From assembly GCF_003431825.1 (NCBI RefSeq), contig NZ_CP020083.1:3014501-3078500 (forward strand): a stretch of 64,000 bases of DNA. Direction: 5' to 3'. Made by a program: the position numbers and the translations under genes. Each line of letters opens with the position of its first letter. The stretch's first letter is position 1. Origin of the DNA: Blastomonas fulva (GTDB taxonomy: Bacteria > Pseudomonadota > Alphaproteobacteria > Sphingomonadales > Sphingomonadaceae). Under the pieces are notes generated by a model. It was not told the DNA's origin and ran no database searches. It was given only the letters and a program-made list of their open reading frames with translations. Below are positions 37,727 through 46,162 of the stretch, piece after piece.

Positions 37727-39208
37727 ATGGCACGGCGGATGAAGGTTTTTGCGTTCACGGTTGCAGCGGCTATGGGGACGACCGCGCTGCTAACGGGCGC
37801 ACTGGCGCCCAAGGCAGAGGCGCTGGTTGCGCAGGCCCAGTCGATCACCGCTTCGGAAAAGCGTCAGGGCGCAGAGGTGCATCCCAAGCTGCTCGAGGAA
37901 TTCGGCGGTGCGTACCAGGTGGCGCAGACCTCCTATGTCGTTCAGGTCGGCAAGGGCATTGCGGTGCAATCGGGCCTTGGCAACGCGCGCGACGACTTTA
38001 CCGTCACGCTGCTCAACTCACCGGTCAACAACGCCTTCGCGATTCCCGGCGGCTATGTCTATGTCACCCGGCAGCTGCTGGCGCTGATGAACGACGAGGC
38101 CGAATTGGCCGGTGTTCTGGGGCACGAGGTCGGCCATGTCGCGGCGCGCCACTCCGAAAAGCGACAAAAGGCGGCGCAGCGCAACAGCATCATCGGGCTG
38201 CTCGGCCAGATCGGCGCGGCGGTGCTGCTGGGCGATGGCGCGGCAGGCCAGCTTGGCCAGCAGGTGTTCGGCACCGGGACACAGCTGCTGACGCTGAAAT
38301 ACTCGCGCAAGCAGGAAGAAGAGGCCGACGATCTGGGCGTGCGCTATCTCAGCAGCGCAGGCTATGACCCCAGGGCGCTCTCCTCGATGCTGGGGTCGCT
38401 TGCGGCGCAGCAGGCGATCGATGCCCGCGCACAGGGCGGCAACGCCCGCTCTGTGCCCGAATGGGCAAGCACCCACCCCGATCCCGCCCGCCGCGTGACG
38501 CGCGCAGCGACTGTCGCCAGCCGGTTCAGCGGAACCCAGCGCAACCGCGACGTGTTCCTCTCGCGGCTCGATGGGCTGCTCTATGGTGATGATCCCAAGC
38601 AGGGCATGGTGCAGGGCAGGGAGTTCCTGCATCCTGAGCTGGGGCTGAAATTCTCTGTCCCGCAAGGATACGCCATGCAGAATGGCACCAGTGCTGTGTC
38701 GATCAGCGGCCAGTCGGCGCAGGCGCAGTTCACCATGGGCCAGTTCTCGGGCGACCTCACGCGCTATGTCGATCAGGCATTCCGTGCGGTGGGTGGCGAA
38801 CAGCAGCTGAATTACGGGCAGATCCAGCGGACCACGGTCAACGGCCTGCCCGCGGCCTATGCCACCGCGCGCGTCGCCGCCAATCGCCAGACGCTAGATG
38901 TGACCATCTTCGCGTACAGCTTCGGCAACAACCGGGCCTATCATTTCGTTGCGATTACGCCTGCCGGGCAGAGCAACCTGTTCACGCCGATGTATCAGTC
39001 GGTGAAGCGGCTTTCCGGCGCCGAAGCCTCGGCGATCAGGCCGCGGCGGCTGCGGGTGGTGACCGTCCAGCGTGGCGACACCGTGCAGTCCATGGCTGCG
39101 CGCATGGCCTATGACGATCTGCGGGCCGAGCGCTTCGTCGCGCTCAACGGGCTGGCATCCGGCGCCACCCTTACCCCCGGGCAGAAGGTCAAGATCGTCA
39201 GCTATTGA
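37727..39208 (+). CDS. Exported M48 metalloprotease with LysM-like C-terminus
   Basis: This 493-aa periplasmic protease resembles BepA/YfgC. A perfect AGGAGG lies 5 nt before the ATG at 37727. The signal segment at about 7-33 is followed by the M48 domain with zinc motif HEVGH (His133, Glu134, His137) and the downstream EEEADDLGVRYL glutamate. The C-terminal 50 residues (VVTVQRGDTVQSMAARM to LTPGQKVKIVSY) look like a LysM peptidoglycan-binding unit. Such proteins maintain outer-membrane protein assembly. A bidirectional terminator follows. Confidence 0.88.
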   Translation: MARRMKVFAFTVAAAMGTTALLTGALAPKAEALVAQAQSITASEKRQGAEVHPKLLEEFGGAYQVAQTSYVVQVGKGIAVQSGLGNARDDFTVTLLNSPVNNAFAIPGGYVYVTRQLLALMNDEAELAGVLGHEVGHVAARHSEKRQKAAQRNSIIGLLGQIGAAVLLGDGAAGQLGQQVFGTGTQLLTLKYSRKQEEEADDLGVRYLSSAGYDPRALSSMLGSLAAQQAIDARAQGGNARSVPEWASTHPDPARRVTRAATVASRFSGTQRNRDVFLSRLDGLLYGDDPKQGMVQGREFLHPELGLKFSVPQGYAMQNGTSAVSISGQSAQAQFTMGQFSGDLTRYVDQAFRAVGGEQQLNYGQIQRTTVNGLPAAYATARVAANRQTLDVTIFAYSFGNNRAYHFVAITPAGQSNLFTPMYQSVKRLSGAEASAIRPRRLRVVTVQRGDTVQSMAARMAYDDLRAERFVALNGLASGATLTPGQKVKIVSY

Positions 39209-39224
39209 GCGCGGCGAACATACA

Positions 39225-39254
39225 AAAAAGGGCGGCATCACTGCCGCCCTTTTC
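39225..39254. terminator. Bidirectional rho-independent terminator
   Basis: The stem GGGCGGCA / TGCCGCCC with loop TCAC is flanked by A-rich sequence on the left and TTTT on the right, so it can work for the M48 gene on the plus strand and the convergent pilin gene on the minus strand. Confidence 0.85.
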
Positions 39255-39276
39255 CGTTTGGCTATGGCCGTAAGGC

Positions 39277-39444
39277 TTAGCCGGTGGTCAGCTTGGTGCT
39301 GACGGTGTTGAAGGTGCTGGAGAGGTTGGTTCCCAGCGAGCTCATCGCGGTGATGGCTGCAACGGCGATCAGGGCGGCGATCAGGCCGTATTCGATGGCG
39401 GTGGCGCCCTTCTTGTTGCCGAGAATGTTGCGAATGGTCTTCAT
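39277..39444 (-). CDS. Flp/Fap-type pilin subunit
   Basis: This 55-aa type IVb (Flp) pilin has a basic leader ending in NKKG, the processing site before ATAIEYGLIAALIAVAAI, with the essential Glu at position 5 of the mature protein and a Tyr after it. A prepilin peptidase would cleave it. A possible longer start at 39444+27 is not needed, since AGGAG precedes the ATG at 39444. No tad/cpa assembly genes are in the window, so the assembly machine must lie elsewhere. Confidence 0.88.
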   Translation of the reverse strand: MKTIRNILGNKKGATAIEYGLIAALIAVAAITAMSSLGTNLSSTFNTVSTKLTTG

Positions 39445-39575
39445 GTCAGGTCTCCTGTTCGAGGTCTTCACTTCCCCGTCCCATCTTCACGCATGCCGAT
39501 TGGACAAGACCGGGAGTAAAACTAAATGCTTACGATATTCCTAAGATTGATCGGGGTGTCTGAAATTCCGACACC

Positions 39576-39752
39576 TTACTCTTCCTTGGGGACGATATTG
39601 GTTTTGACGTAGCCCCACATGCTGATGGTGTTGCCGGCTACGGAGTTGATGGCGGTCATGCAGGCGATAGCCACCAGAGCCACGATCAAGCCGTATTCAA
39701 TGGCGGTTGCACCGCGTTTTGATTTGGCCAATTGAGCAAAGAAATGGCGCAT
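39576..39752 (-). CDS. Second Flp-type pilin-like subunit
   Basis: The 58-aa product shares the processing site and hydrophobic core with the neighbouring pilin (SKRG before ATAIEYGLIVALVAIA) but has a different C-terminus (GYVKTNIVPKEE). The ATG at 39752 gives a normal short leader (MRHFFAQLAKSKRG); the upstream open frame to 40289 is antisense to the Nudix gene. It is probably a paralogue or a minor pilin, 131 nt from the first and on the same strand. Confidence 0.82.
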   Translation of the reverse strand: MRHFFAQLAKSKRGATAIEYGLIVALVAIACMTAINSVAGNTISMWGYVKTNIVPKEE

Positions 39753-39840
39753 GGTGGTTCCGAAACTAGCCGGGGACCCGCTTGCCCCAACCGCAGATTT
39801 GCAAAATCCCGTTTCCAAAAGGTTAAAACAGGCATGCGAG

Positions 39841-40272
39841 ATGGAAATTAATCCGACACTCTTCCCCGTGGTGGCGGCATTGCTGGTCGATGGAGCTGGC
39901 AGGCTGCTGGTGCAGCAGCGCCCGCCCGGCAAGATGATGGCAGGGCTGTGGGAGTTTCCCGGTGGCAAGATCGAGCCGGGAGAGACGCCAGAGGCGGCGT
40001 TGGCGCGCGAACTGGGCGAGGAGCTGGGCATCCAGGTAGCAGTAGCCGACCTGACACCGCTGACCTTTGCGAGCGATGCGCTGGGCACGCGCCATCTTAT
40101 CCTGCTGCTGTACCGTTGCGATAGCTGGATAGGCGAGCCGGAGCCGCTGCACGCCAGCACGATTCGCTGGGTCACCGTCGACGATTTGCGTGCGCTGGAT
40201 ATGCCGCCGGCCGATCTTCCGCTGCTCGGCGCGATCGAACAATCCCTGCGCCATCGGGGTGGCGCGCAATAA
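39841..40272 (+). CDS. mutT: Nudix hydrolase, MutT-like
   Basis: The 143-aa protein has the complete Nudix box from GGKIEPGETPEAALAREL through GEELGI and the MutT-like N-terminus (VVAALLVDGAGRLLVQQRP). It probably hydrolyses oxidised nucleotides such as 8-oxo-dGTP, preventing mutation. The start is the ATG at 39841; the open frame from 39751 is antisense to the pilin. Another small Nudix substrate is possible. Confidence 0.87.
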   Translation: MEINPTLFPVVAALLVDGAGRLLVQQRPPGKMMAGLWEFPGGKIEPGETPEAALARELGEELGIQVAVADLTPLTFASDALGTRHLILLLYRCDSWIGEPEPLHASTIRWVTVDDLRALDMPPADLPLLGAIEQSLRHRGGAQ

Positions 40273-40337
40273 AGCGACATGCGGCCCAAAAAGGTGTTGC
40301 CATCCCGCAGGCCGCTGACTATGTCGCCAACTCCAAC

Positions 40338-40414
40338 GCGCCCGTAGCTCAGCTGGATAGAGCATCAGACTACGAATCTGAGGGTCGGACGTTCGAATCG
40401 TTCCGGGCGCACCA
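40338..40414 (+). tRNA. tRNA-Arg (anticodon ACG)
   Basis: The 77-nt cloverleaf has acceptor GCGCCCG paired with CGGGCGC, D-arm GCTC...GAGC, anticodon stem TCAGA/TCTGA with loop CTACGAA (anticodon ACG, read as ICG), and T-arm with GTTCGAATC. The 3' CCA is encoded. Confidence 0.96.
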
Positions 40415-40441
40415 TTCCCCCCAAAAGGGGAAAGTGGACTG

Positions 40442-40469
40442 AAAAGGCGGGCAGCTTGCCCGCCTTTTT
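40442..40469 (+). terminator. Rho-independent terminator after tRNA-Arg
   Basis: Stem GGCGGGCA / TGCCCGCC with loop GCT, preceded by AAAA and followed by TTTTT, 28 nt after the tRNA. Confidence 0.88.
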
Positions 40470-40577
40470 CTGTTTGGGCACATGGTCGCCCTGATGGGTC
40501 AATATAGTTTCATTTGACACCATTTTGTCTGCAGGGTATTCCTGTGCGCACAGCAACCGCGCATGGAGGATGATCTC

Positions 40578-41681
40578 ATGGCCGACCTTTTCGAAAACCC
40601 CCTGGGCCTGGACGGGTTCGAGTTCATCGAGTTCTGCGCACCGCAAAAAGGTCTGCTCGAGCCGGTGTTTACCGCTATGGGCTTCACCCGCATCGCCCAG
40701 CATCGCTCCAAGGACGTCCATTTGTGGCGCCAGGGTGATATCAACCTGATTGCCAACTATGAGCCGGCAAGCCCGGCTGCGTATTTCGCTGCCGAACACG
40801 GCCCGTCGGCCTGCGGCATGGGCTTTCGCGTACAGAACGCGCGCATCGCCTATCGCGAGGCGCTGGATCGCGGTGCAGAGCCGGTCGAGACCCGCACGGG
40901 GCCGATGGAACTGCGGCTGCCCGCGATCCGCGGCATCGGTGGCGCGATGATCTATCTGGTCGATCGCTATGCCAGCCTCGAAAACCCCGAAGCGCTTTCG
41001 ATCTACGACATCGATTTCGAATATCTGCCCGGCGTCGATCGCCATCCGGTGGGCGCGGGCTTCAAGATGATCGATCACCTCACGCACAATGTCTATGGCG
41101 GCCGCATGGACCATTGGGCGAAATTCTACGAGCGCGTCTTCAACTTCCGTGAAATCCGCTTCTTCGACATCAAGGGCGAATATACCGGGCTCACCAGCCG
41201 CGCGATGACCGCGCCCGATGGCAAGATCCGCATTCCGCTGAACGAGGAAGGCGCGAAAGGCGGCGGCCAGATCGACGAGTTCCTGCGCGCCTACAATGGC
41301 GAGGGCATCCAGCACATCGCCTTCATCTGCGACGACCTGATCGGCTGCCTCGACCGCATCAGGGCGATGGGCGCGCCGCTGATGACGCCGCCGCCGGGCA
41401 CCTATTACGAAGCGCTTGAAGAGCGCTTGCCGGGCCATGGCGAGCCTGTGGAAGAACTGCAGTTGCGCGGCATCCTGCTTGATGGATCGACCGAGAACAA
41501 CGATCCGCGGCTGCTGCTGCAGATATTCGGCCAGCCGGTGATCGGCCCGGTGTTCTTCGAGTTCATCCAGCGCAAGAAGGACGAAGGCTTCGGCAACGGC
41601 AACTTCACCGCTCTGTTCAAGTCGATGGAAGAGGACCAACTGCGCCGCGGCGTGCTCAAGGTTCAGGAACCGGCGGAATGA
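40578..41681 (+). CDS. hppD: 4-hydroxyphenylpyruvate dioxygenase
   Basis: This Fe(II) enzyme of tyrosine catabolism converts 4-hydroxyphenylpyruvate to homogentisate. The metal facial triad is His167 (MIDHLTHNV), His246 ([10 protein letters not shown]) and Glu328 (VFFEFIQRK). At 367 aa it is full length; GAGGA lies 7 nt before the ATG at 40578. The stop overlaps the following VOC gene by 4 nt. The rest of the tyrosine pathway is not in the window. Confidence 0.95.
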   Translation: MADLFENPLGLDGFEFIEFCAPQKGLLEPVFTAMGFTRIAQHRSKDVHLWRQGDINLIANYEPASPAAYFAAEHGPSACGMGFRVQNARIAYREALDRGAEPVETRTGPMELRLPAIRGIGGAMIYLVDRYASLENPEALSIYDIDFEYLPGVDRHPVGAGFKMIDHLTHNVYGGRMDHWAKFYERVFNFREIRFFDIKGEYTGLTSRAMTAPDGKIRIPLNEEGAKGGGQIDEFLRAYNGEGIQHIAFICDDLIGCLDRIRAMGAPLMTPPPGTYYEALEERLPGHGEPVEELQLRGILLDGSTENNDPRLLLQIFGQPVIGPVFFEFIQRKKDEGFGNGNFTALFKSMEEDQLRRGVLKVQEPAE

Positions 41682-42226
41682 CCGCACCGTTCTCACTCTC
41701 GCGCATCCACCACGTCGCTTATCGCTGCAAGGACGCCAAGCAGACGGTGGAATGGTACGAGAAGGTGCTGGGCATGACCTACACCAGCGCGTTCTCGGAA
41801 GATCATGTGCCGTCCACCGGTGCCTATGATCCGTACATGCACGTCTTCCTCGATTGCGGCGGCGGCAACGTGCTGGCGTTCTTCGAACTGCCCGAGCAGC
41901 CCGAAATGGGCCGCGACGCGAACACCCCCGAATGGGTACAGCATATCGCGTTCGAGGTCGCCGATCTCGCCGCGCTGAACGCCGCCAAGGCGCATATCGA
42001 GGGGTTGGGCATCGACGTGCTGGGGCCGACCTTCCACGGCATTTTCCGCTCGATCTATTTCTTCGATCCCAATGGCCACCGCGTCGAGCTCGCCTGTAAT
42101 ATCGGCAAGCCCGAGCATTATGCCGAGCTCAAGCGCGTGGCCCCGTTGATGCTCGACGAGTGGAGCCGCACCAAAAAGGCTCCGCGGCATGCCGACTGGT
42201 TGCACAAGGATCCCGATGCGGCCTAA
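41678..42226 (+). CDS. VOC-family (glyoxalase/dioxygenase fold) protein
   Basis: The 182-aa protein carries vicinal-oxygen-chelate features: [24 protein letters not shown] at the N-terminus, [10 protein letters not shown] in the middle and [14 protein letters not shown] at the end, with His and Glu residues placed to bind a metal. Translational overlap with hppD (ATGA) suggests a role in tyrosine breakdown, but the reaction is unknown. Confidence 0.82.
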   Translation: MTAPFSLSRIHHVAYRCKDAKQTVEWYEKVLGMTYTSAFSEDHVPSTGAYDPYMHVFLDCGGGNVLAFFELPEQPEMGRDANTPEWVQHIAFEVADLAALNAAKAHIEGLGIDVLGPTFHGIFRSIYFFDPNGHRVELACNIGKPEHYAELKRVAPLMLDEWSRTKKAPRHADWLHKDPDAA

Positions 42227-42237
42227 GGGTCTGCGTC

Positions 42238-42501
42238 ATGACCTTTGAAGATCAACTGGAACGCTATTTCGGGACGCGCGATCCTGCCGCCACTGCCCCG
42301 CAGGCGGTGGATGCGGCGATCGAGCGGATGCAGGTCGACCTGGGCTTGGCGACCGTTGCGGGCGAGCGCTTCGCCATCTGGTGCATGCTGTTCATGTTCA
42401 GCCAGGCCCCGGATATCGACGCGACCTTTGCCGACCGCTCGGAGCGCGATCTGGCGCGGGACTTCATCGAAATGTCGGAACAGGCAGGGGAGGCACCCTG
42501 A
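42238..42501 (+). CDS. Small protein of unknown function
   Basis: The 87-aa, acidic, mainly helical product (FEDQLERYFGTRDPAAT, then IWCMLFMFSQAPD) has no signal peptide and no known motif. It lies 11 nt after the VOC gene and 2 nt before the DUF4169 gene, so it is part of the hppD transcript by spacing. Confidence 0.65.
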   Translation: MTFEDQLERYFGTRDPAATAPQAVDAAIERMQVDLGLATVAGERFAIWCMLFMFSQAPDIDATFADRSERDLARDFIEMSEQAGEAP

Positions 42502-42503
42502 AC

Positions 42504-42683
42504 ATGGCCGAGATTATCAACCTACGCCAGGCGCGCAAGGCGCACAAGCGCAAGCAGGCCGAAACCACCGCCGCAGCAAACCGCGCGAGGTTTGGCCAGA
42601 CCAAGGCGGAGCGCACCACGAACGCGGCCGAGAGCGACCGCGCGGCAGGGCTGCTCGACGGCGCGCGGCTGGAGAAGGACTGA
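42504..42683 (+). CDS. DUF4169-type small basic protein
   Basis: The 59-aa, highly charged product begins AEIINLRQARKAHKRKQAE, the pattern I associate with DUF4169. It is Lys/Arg-rich, with an acidic end. Its stop overlaps the next ATG (TGATG). Function unknown. Confidence 0.7.
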   Translation: MAEIINLRQARKAHKRKQAETTAAANRARFGQTKAERTTNAAESDRAAGLLDGARLEKD

Positions 42684-42886
42684 TGCGCTCGACCTCCGAT
42701 TCCGTCAGCGTGCGGCTGTACCTGCTCGATGGTGACGTCGAGGGCGGGGCAACCAGCAGCCTGTTCTACGGCCCGCTGGCAGAGGCGCTGCACATCGCCG
42801 CGCAGCAAAGCGCCGAGGTTCAGGAAGGCCTGTACATCGCCACAGATAACGACGTCGTCGCCTATCTCGACCTGATCGAGGAGTAA
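42683..42886 (+). CDS. Small protein of unknown function
   Basis: The 67-aa acidic product (RSTSDSVSVRLYLLDGDVEGG ... YIATDNDVVAYLDLIEE) has alternating polar and hydrophobic residues consistent with a small alpha/beta fold. It is translationally coupled to the DUF4169 gene and converges on the haloalkane dehalogenase gene with an 11-nt gap. No motif is recognised. Confidence 0.6.
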   Translation: MRSTSDSVSVRLYLLDGDVEGGATSSLFYGPLAEALHIAAQQSAEVQEGLYIATDNDVVAYLDLIEE

Positions 42887-42897
42887 GCGGCGCCCGG

Positions 42898-43797
42898 TCA
42901 GGCCTGGCGCGCGACCTCGAGAATGCAGTCGGCAAACCCTTGCGGATCATCCTCCTGGATGAAGTGACCGCCGCTCAGCGGGCGATGCTTCTGTCCGGCG
43001 GTCCCCGGCACGCGCCCGACGAACAGTGCGTCGCCGCCACGGGTGATGGGATCGCGATCGCTGAAACAGCACAGGAACGGCTTTTCCCACCGGTCGAGAA
43101 TCTCCCAGGCCTTGAGCTGGTCGGGCACCGCGACATTGGGGCCCAGCGGCACGAAGCTGGGGAAGATACGCGCGCCTGCCTTGAAGCTGCCATCGGGGAA
43201 GGGGGCGTCGTAGGCCGCGATCTCGGCGTCTGACAGCGTGCGTGCGGTGCCCTTGGCGATGATCTTGCCGATCGGAAACACCGGGCTCCATTTGGAAAAC
43301 GCGCGCCAAATCGCAAAGGCACGCGGCGCATCCTGGCCTGCGGGCAGGCCGCCATTGGACAGCACGACGCCGTTGAAGCGTCCGGGCATTTCGGCGACCA
43401 GACGAAGACCGATCAGCGATCCCCAGTCCTGGCATGCCAGAGTGATGTTGGTGAGATCGAGCTTCTCGATCCACCGCCGCATCCAGGCGACATGCCGCGC
43501 ATAGCTGTAATCGCTCTTGAGCGCGGGCTTGTCCGATTTGCCGAAGCCCACCAAGTCGGGCGCGACCACGCGCAATCCCGCATCTGCCACCGGGCCGATC
43601 ATGAATCGGTAGAGATAGCTCCAGCTCGGCTCGCCATGCATCATCAGCACAACCGGCGCATCGCGCGGGCCTTCGTCGACATAGTGGATTCGCAGGCGCG
43701 TGCCATCGGTGGCGTCGGCGATCTCCGCGTAATGCGGCGCGAACGGAAAATCGGTGATCCCCGCAAACCTGCTGTCGGGCGTTCTCAAAACGCGCAT
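42898..43797 (-). CDS. Haloalkane dehalogenase (DhlA-like, subfamily I)
   Basis: This alpha/beta-hydrolase releases halide from haloalkanes via an aspartyl ester. Nucleophile Asp124 and halide-binding Trp125 (ACQDWGSLIG) fall at the same residue numbers as in classical DhlA. HGEPSWSYLYR forms the oxyanion hole and second halide site, and GGHFIQEDDP holds the catalytic His. At 299 aa it is full length. CGGGAG precedes the ATG. A palindrome at 43832-43846 suggests repression by a local regulator. The natural substrate is unknown, and the gene may serve other halogenated compounds. Confidence 0.88.
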   Translation of the reverse strand: MRVLRTPDSRFAGITDFPFAPHYAEIADATDGTRLRIHYVDEGPRDAPVVLMMHGEPSWSYLYRFMIGPVADAGLRVVAPDLVGFGKSDKPALKSDYSYARHVAWMRRWIEKLDLTNITLACQDWGSLIGLRLVAEMPGRFNGVVLSNGGLPAGQDAPRAFAIWRAFSKWSPVFPIGKIIAKGTARTLSDAEIAAYDAPFPDGSFKAGARIFPSFVPLGPNVAVPDQLKAWEILDRWEKPFLCCFSDRDPITRGGDALFVGRVPGTAGQKHRPLSGGHFIQEDDPQGFADCILEVARQA

Positions 43798-43831
43798 GTC
43801 ATCTCCCGCATTCGCGCCAAGTTATGGCATA

Positions 43832-43846
43832 TCATATGACATATGA
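43832..43846 (-). promoter_or_regulatory. Candidate operator upstream of the dehalogenase gene
   Basis: The perfect inverted repeat TCATATG-A-CATATGA lies 35 nt before the dehalogenase start, in an AT-rich patch inside GC-rich DNA. The size fits a dimeric repressor site. The cognate regulator is not identified. Confidence 0.5.
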
Positions 43847-43940
43847 TTGGCGGGCGGACAATGGGTCTGCGCGGGGGCTTGCATTGAACGTGGAGGACGG
43901 GCGACCACATTCCCGCGGTTGCACGCTTGCGGGCTTGGGG

Positions 43941-45020
43941 TCAGGAGAACCTGTCGGCCAGCCTCAGCAGGTCTATCCGGTTGCGGATCTTGGTTCGGTC
44001 GAAGATCTGCGCCAGAAACACACGCGCGGTGTTCTTGCTGATGGACATCAGGTTGGCTGCGTCATCGAGCGAATAGACGTGCCGCAGGAACTTGAGCAGT
44101 TCGGCCTGGCGCCGGGTCAGCCCGAATGCCCCCATGAACACCTTTTCGGGTTCTGCAGGGTGCCGGACATAGGTGACGGTGATGCTCGCCAAGCGGGTCG
44201 AGTCCTCTCCCACCACCGCCGAAATGTGCACAACGGAATCGGTCAGATCCCCCTTGTGTGCCAAGGGCGTCGAATCGTGCGGCGGCAGGTTGTGCAGGAC
44301 ATTCATCAGCGCCGCCTGGAAGTCGGCCGGCAGTGCGCCCAACTGGCCCTCGTCGCCCAGCCTGGCCAGCCCCGTCATCGCCAACAGGTACCGCGTCATG
44401 CCACCGGCATCGACCACCATCAGGTTTTCGTCCACGCACAGCTGGAACGAGTCAATGTTGCGCAACGGCGTAAACGGCCGGTCGGTCGCGCCACCGTTGC
44501 GGATGTCCATGCGCAGCATGGAGTTCACCATGTTGAACTTGTGGTAGAATTCCGTGAAAAATCCCATCAGTCCATTCTGGCTGCTGCTCGACTTGTCACG
44601 GTGCACAGCCATGACGATCCGGGCATTGTCGACACAGGGCAGGACCAGCACTGCGGCATTGCGTGGCGCATTGGCGGTTTCCAGCCACGACCAGAATTCG
44701 CTGTTGTGACCCTGTAGGCTCGATTGCTGGATTTCGTCGTCGAAGATGACGCCGTTCTTGCCATAGGCCTGGACATATTCCAGTCGTGGATCGACCTGGG
44801 CATAGTGCTCGGCATAGGCATCCACGACCGCCTGGTCGAAGCCATAGGCTCCAAGAGATGTGATCGACTGGCCGTCCCCCAGGATCAGATCCATGGTCAT
44901 GGCTTCGGCGCCGACGATCTCGCTCATCGACTTGAGCGACTGTGACCAGCTGATATTCCCCAGGGCCGCTTCGGCAATATATTCGTCCAGCCTGTCGAAC
45001 TGGTTGGAAATGACAATCAT
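43941..45020 (-). CDS. LuxR-type regulator at the end of the curli locus
   Basis: The 359-aa protein ends in a LuxR-type helix-turn-helix (about residues 296-356: LTRRQAELLKFLRHVYSLDDAANLMSIS, NTARVFLAQIF). The 280-residue N-terminal region has no REC or autoinducer signature I recognise; it may be a PAS/GAF-like sensor. The ATG at 45020 gives the natural N-terminus MIVISNQFDRLDEY. It is the last gene of the same-strand csg run, 10 nt after csgH, so it probably regulates curli in the role CsgD plays in enterobacteria. That role is inference. Confidence 0.8.
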   Translation of the reverse strand: MIVISNQFDRLDEYIAEAALGNISWSQSLKSMSEIVGAEAMTMDLILGDGQSITSLGAYGFDQAVVDAYAEHYAQVDPRLEYVQAYGKNGVIFDDEIQQSSLQGHNSEFWSWLETANAPRNAAVLVLPCVDNARIVMAVHRDKSSSSQNGLMGFFTEFYHKFNMVNSMLRMDIRNGGATDRPFTPLRNIDSFQLCVDENLMVVDAGGMTRYLLAMTGLARLGDEGQLGALPADFQAALMNVLHNLPPHDSTPLAHKGDLTDSVVHISAVVGEDSTRLASITVTYVRHPAEPEKVFMGAFGLTRRQAELLKFLRHVYSLDDAANLMSISKNTARVFLAQIFDRTKIRNRIDLLRLADRFS

Positions 45021-45030
45021 CGGGTCGTCG

Positions 45031-45435
45031 TCATCCGTCCGTCGAGGATCGAACCACTGTGTATTCGTCGCGGCCCTCGATCGAGACGATGAGCTTGACG
45101 CGCCAATCGTCGGATCCGCCAAAGCGGATGTTGCTGAGCACCCTGCCTGCATCGCTCAGATTGCTGAACGAGCTTGTGTTCGCAGTGCGGTTAGATGTGC
45201 CTGATTCAGACTCGATCCGGAAGTGCCCCGAACAGGCGCAAGCCCCGGCGGCGACCACCCTGGCACTGACCAGCGGTCCATCCTTTTCCACGATGAGGGA
45301 GATCGGCTGATCCGGCAGGCTGCTCATGGCTGGGGCACTCTCATCGATCGAGGGGGAGGCACCGGCAGAGCCGGGGTGCATCGCTGCAGCGGTCATGGCA
45401 GCAAGCCAGGGCCAGTTATCGGGGAGGCTGGGCAT
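45031..45435 (-). CDS. csgH: CsgH/CsgC-like curli chaperone
   Basis: The 134-aa periplasmic protein has an N-terminal export-type segment (NWPWLAAMTAAAMHPGSAGA) and then an Ig-like beta pattern typical of CsgC/CsgH (SGHFRIESESGTSNRTANTSSFS, then VKLIVSIEGRDEY). It carries a Cys-Ala-Cys at residues 66-68, reminiscent of the CxC of enterobacterial CsgC. These proteins inhibit amyloid formation before secretion. The ATG at 45435 follows GGAG by 8 nt and overlaps the preceding gene by 20 nt. Identification rests on pattern plus context, so it is fairly but not fully sure. Confidence 0.65.
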   Translation of the reverse strand: MPSLPDNWPWLAAMTAAAMHPGSAGASPSIDESAPAMSSLPDQPISLIVEKDGPLVSARVVAAGACACSGHFRIESESGTSNRTANTSSFSNLSDAGRVLSNIRFGGSDDWRVKLIVSIEGRDEYTVVRSSTDG

Positions 45436-46162
45436 TGACCACTCCAAGGATAGCATCGATGGCGTCGGTCGCCTCGGCAGGAATCTGGGATTCGGCATCG
45501 TCCTGCGGCGGCAGGCTTGCGCCTTGCCCCGCGCTCGCCACCGCCGCGATCGCGAGATCGTCATTGGTCAGCTCTGCATTGCGTCCTGCGGCTAGCCGCC
45601 GCGCCGCGCCATCGGTGGCATCGACCGAGGTCGGCACCGTGTATTGCTGCGCGAGCAGGCGCTGTTCGGCCGAAAGCTGCGGCCGGGTCCTTCCCGGAAA
45701 CTCTCCTGCGCGGCTTTCGAGCGTCTTGGAGCAGATATCGGGGCTCTGCAAACCTTGCTCTTCGTCGCACGCATCCGATCCCTCGAGCCTCTGCAGCGAA
45801 AGCTGGCCAGCATCCTGCCCTGGAGCGCTCAGCTGCGGGGGCGGGGAGGGGCGGGTGGAGCGGCTGGGAACCTGAATGGCTCCGGTCAGGCCGTCATTGT
45901 CGGGGCGCACGCCCCCAATCGCGGGGACCTGAAGCGATCGATCGGACGGCATCGCCTGATCACTGGATACCGCCATGCGGCGATCCTTGTCTTCTTTGGG
46001 CGCAGATGCTGGCGCGTCGGACTCCTGCGCCGAAGCACCAGGCAGCCACTGAGTCGACCAGACCGCAAACAGCACCAGCAGCACCAAGAGTGTAAAGCGC
46101 TTCAACTGCCGCAAGCTCGGAACATACCGATCCACGATCCGGGTTGAAAGCTGCTGTGCCAT
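45416..46162 (-). CDS. Unknown exported protein of the curli operon
   Basis: The 248-aa product has a basic N-terminus, then a hydrophobic helix (FTLLVLLVLFAVWSTQWL) ending in ASAQ, which can act as a signal peptide or an anchor. The rest is Pro/Ser/Gln-rich and probably disordered, with two cysteines (SDACDEEQGLQSPDICSK). I recognise no family, and it is not CsgE. Its start is coupled to the minor-curlin stop (TGATG) and its end overlaps csgH, so it is expressed with curli. A role in secretion, anchoring or nucleation is open. Confidence 0.7.
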   Translation of the reverse strand: MAQQLSTRIVDRYVPSLRQLKRFTLLVLLVLFAVWSTQWLPGASAQESDAPASAPKEDKDRRMAVSSDQAMPSDRSLQVPAIGGVRPDNDGLTGAIQVPSRSTRPSPPPQLSAPGQDAGQLSLQRLEGSDACDEEQGLQSPDICSKTLESRAGEFPGRTRPQLSAEQRLLAQQYTVPTSVDATDGAARRLAAGRNAELTNDDLAIAAVASAGQGASLPPQDDAESQIPAEATDAIDAILGVVNAQPPR

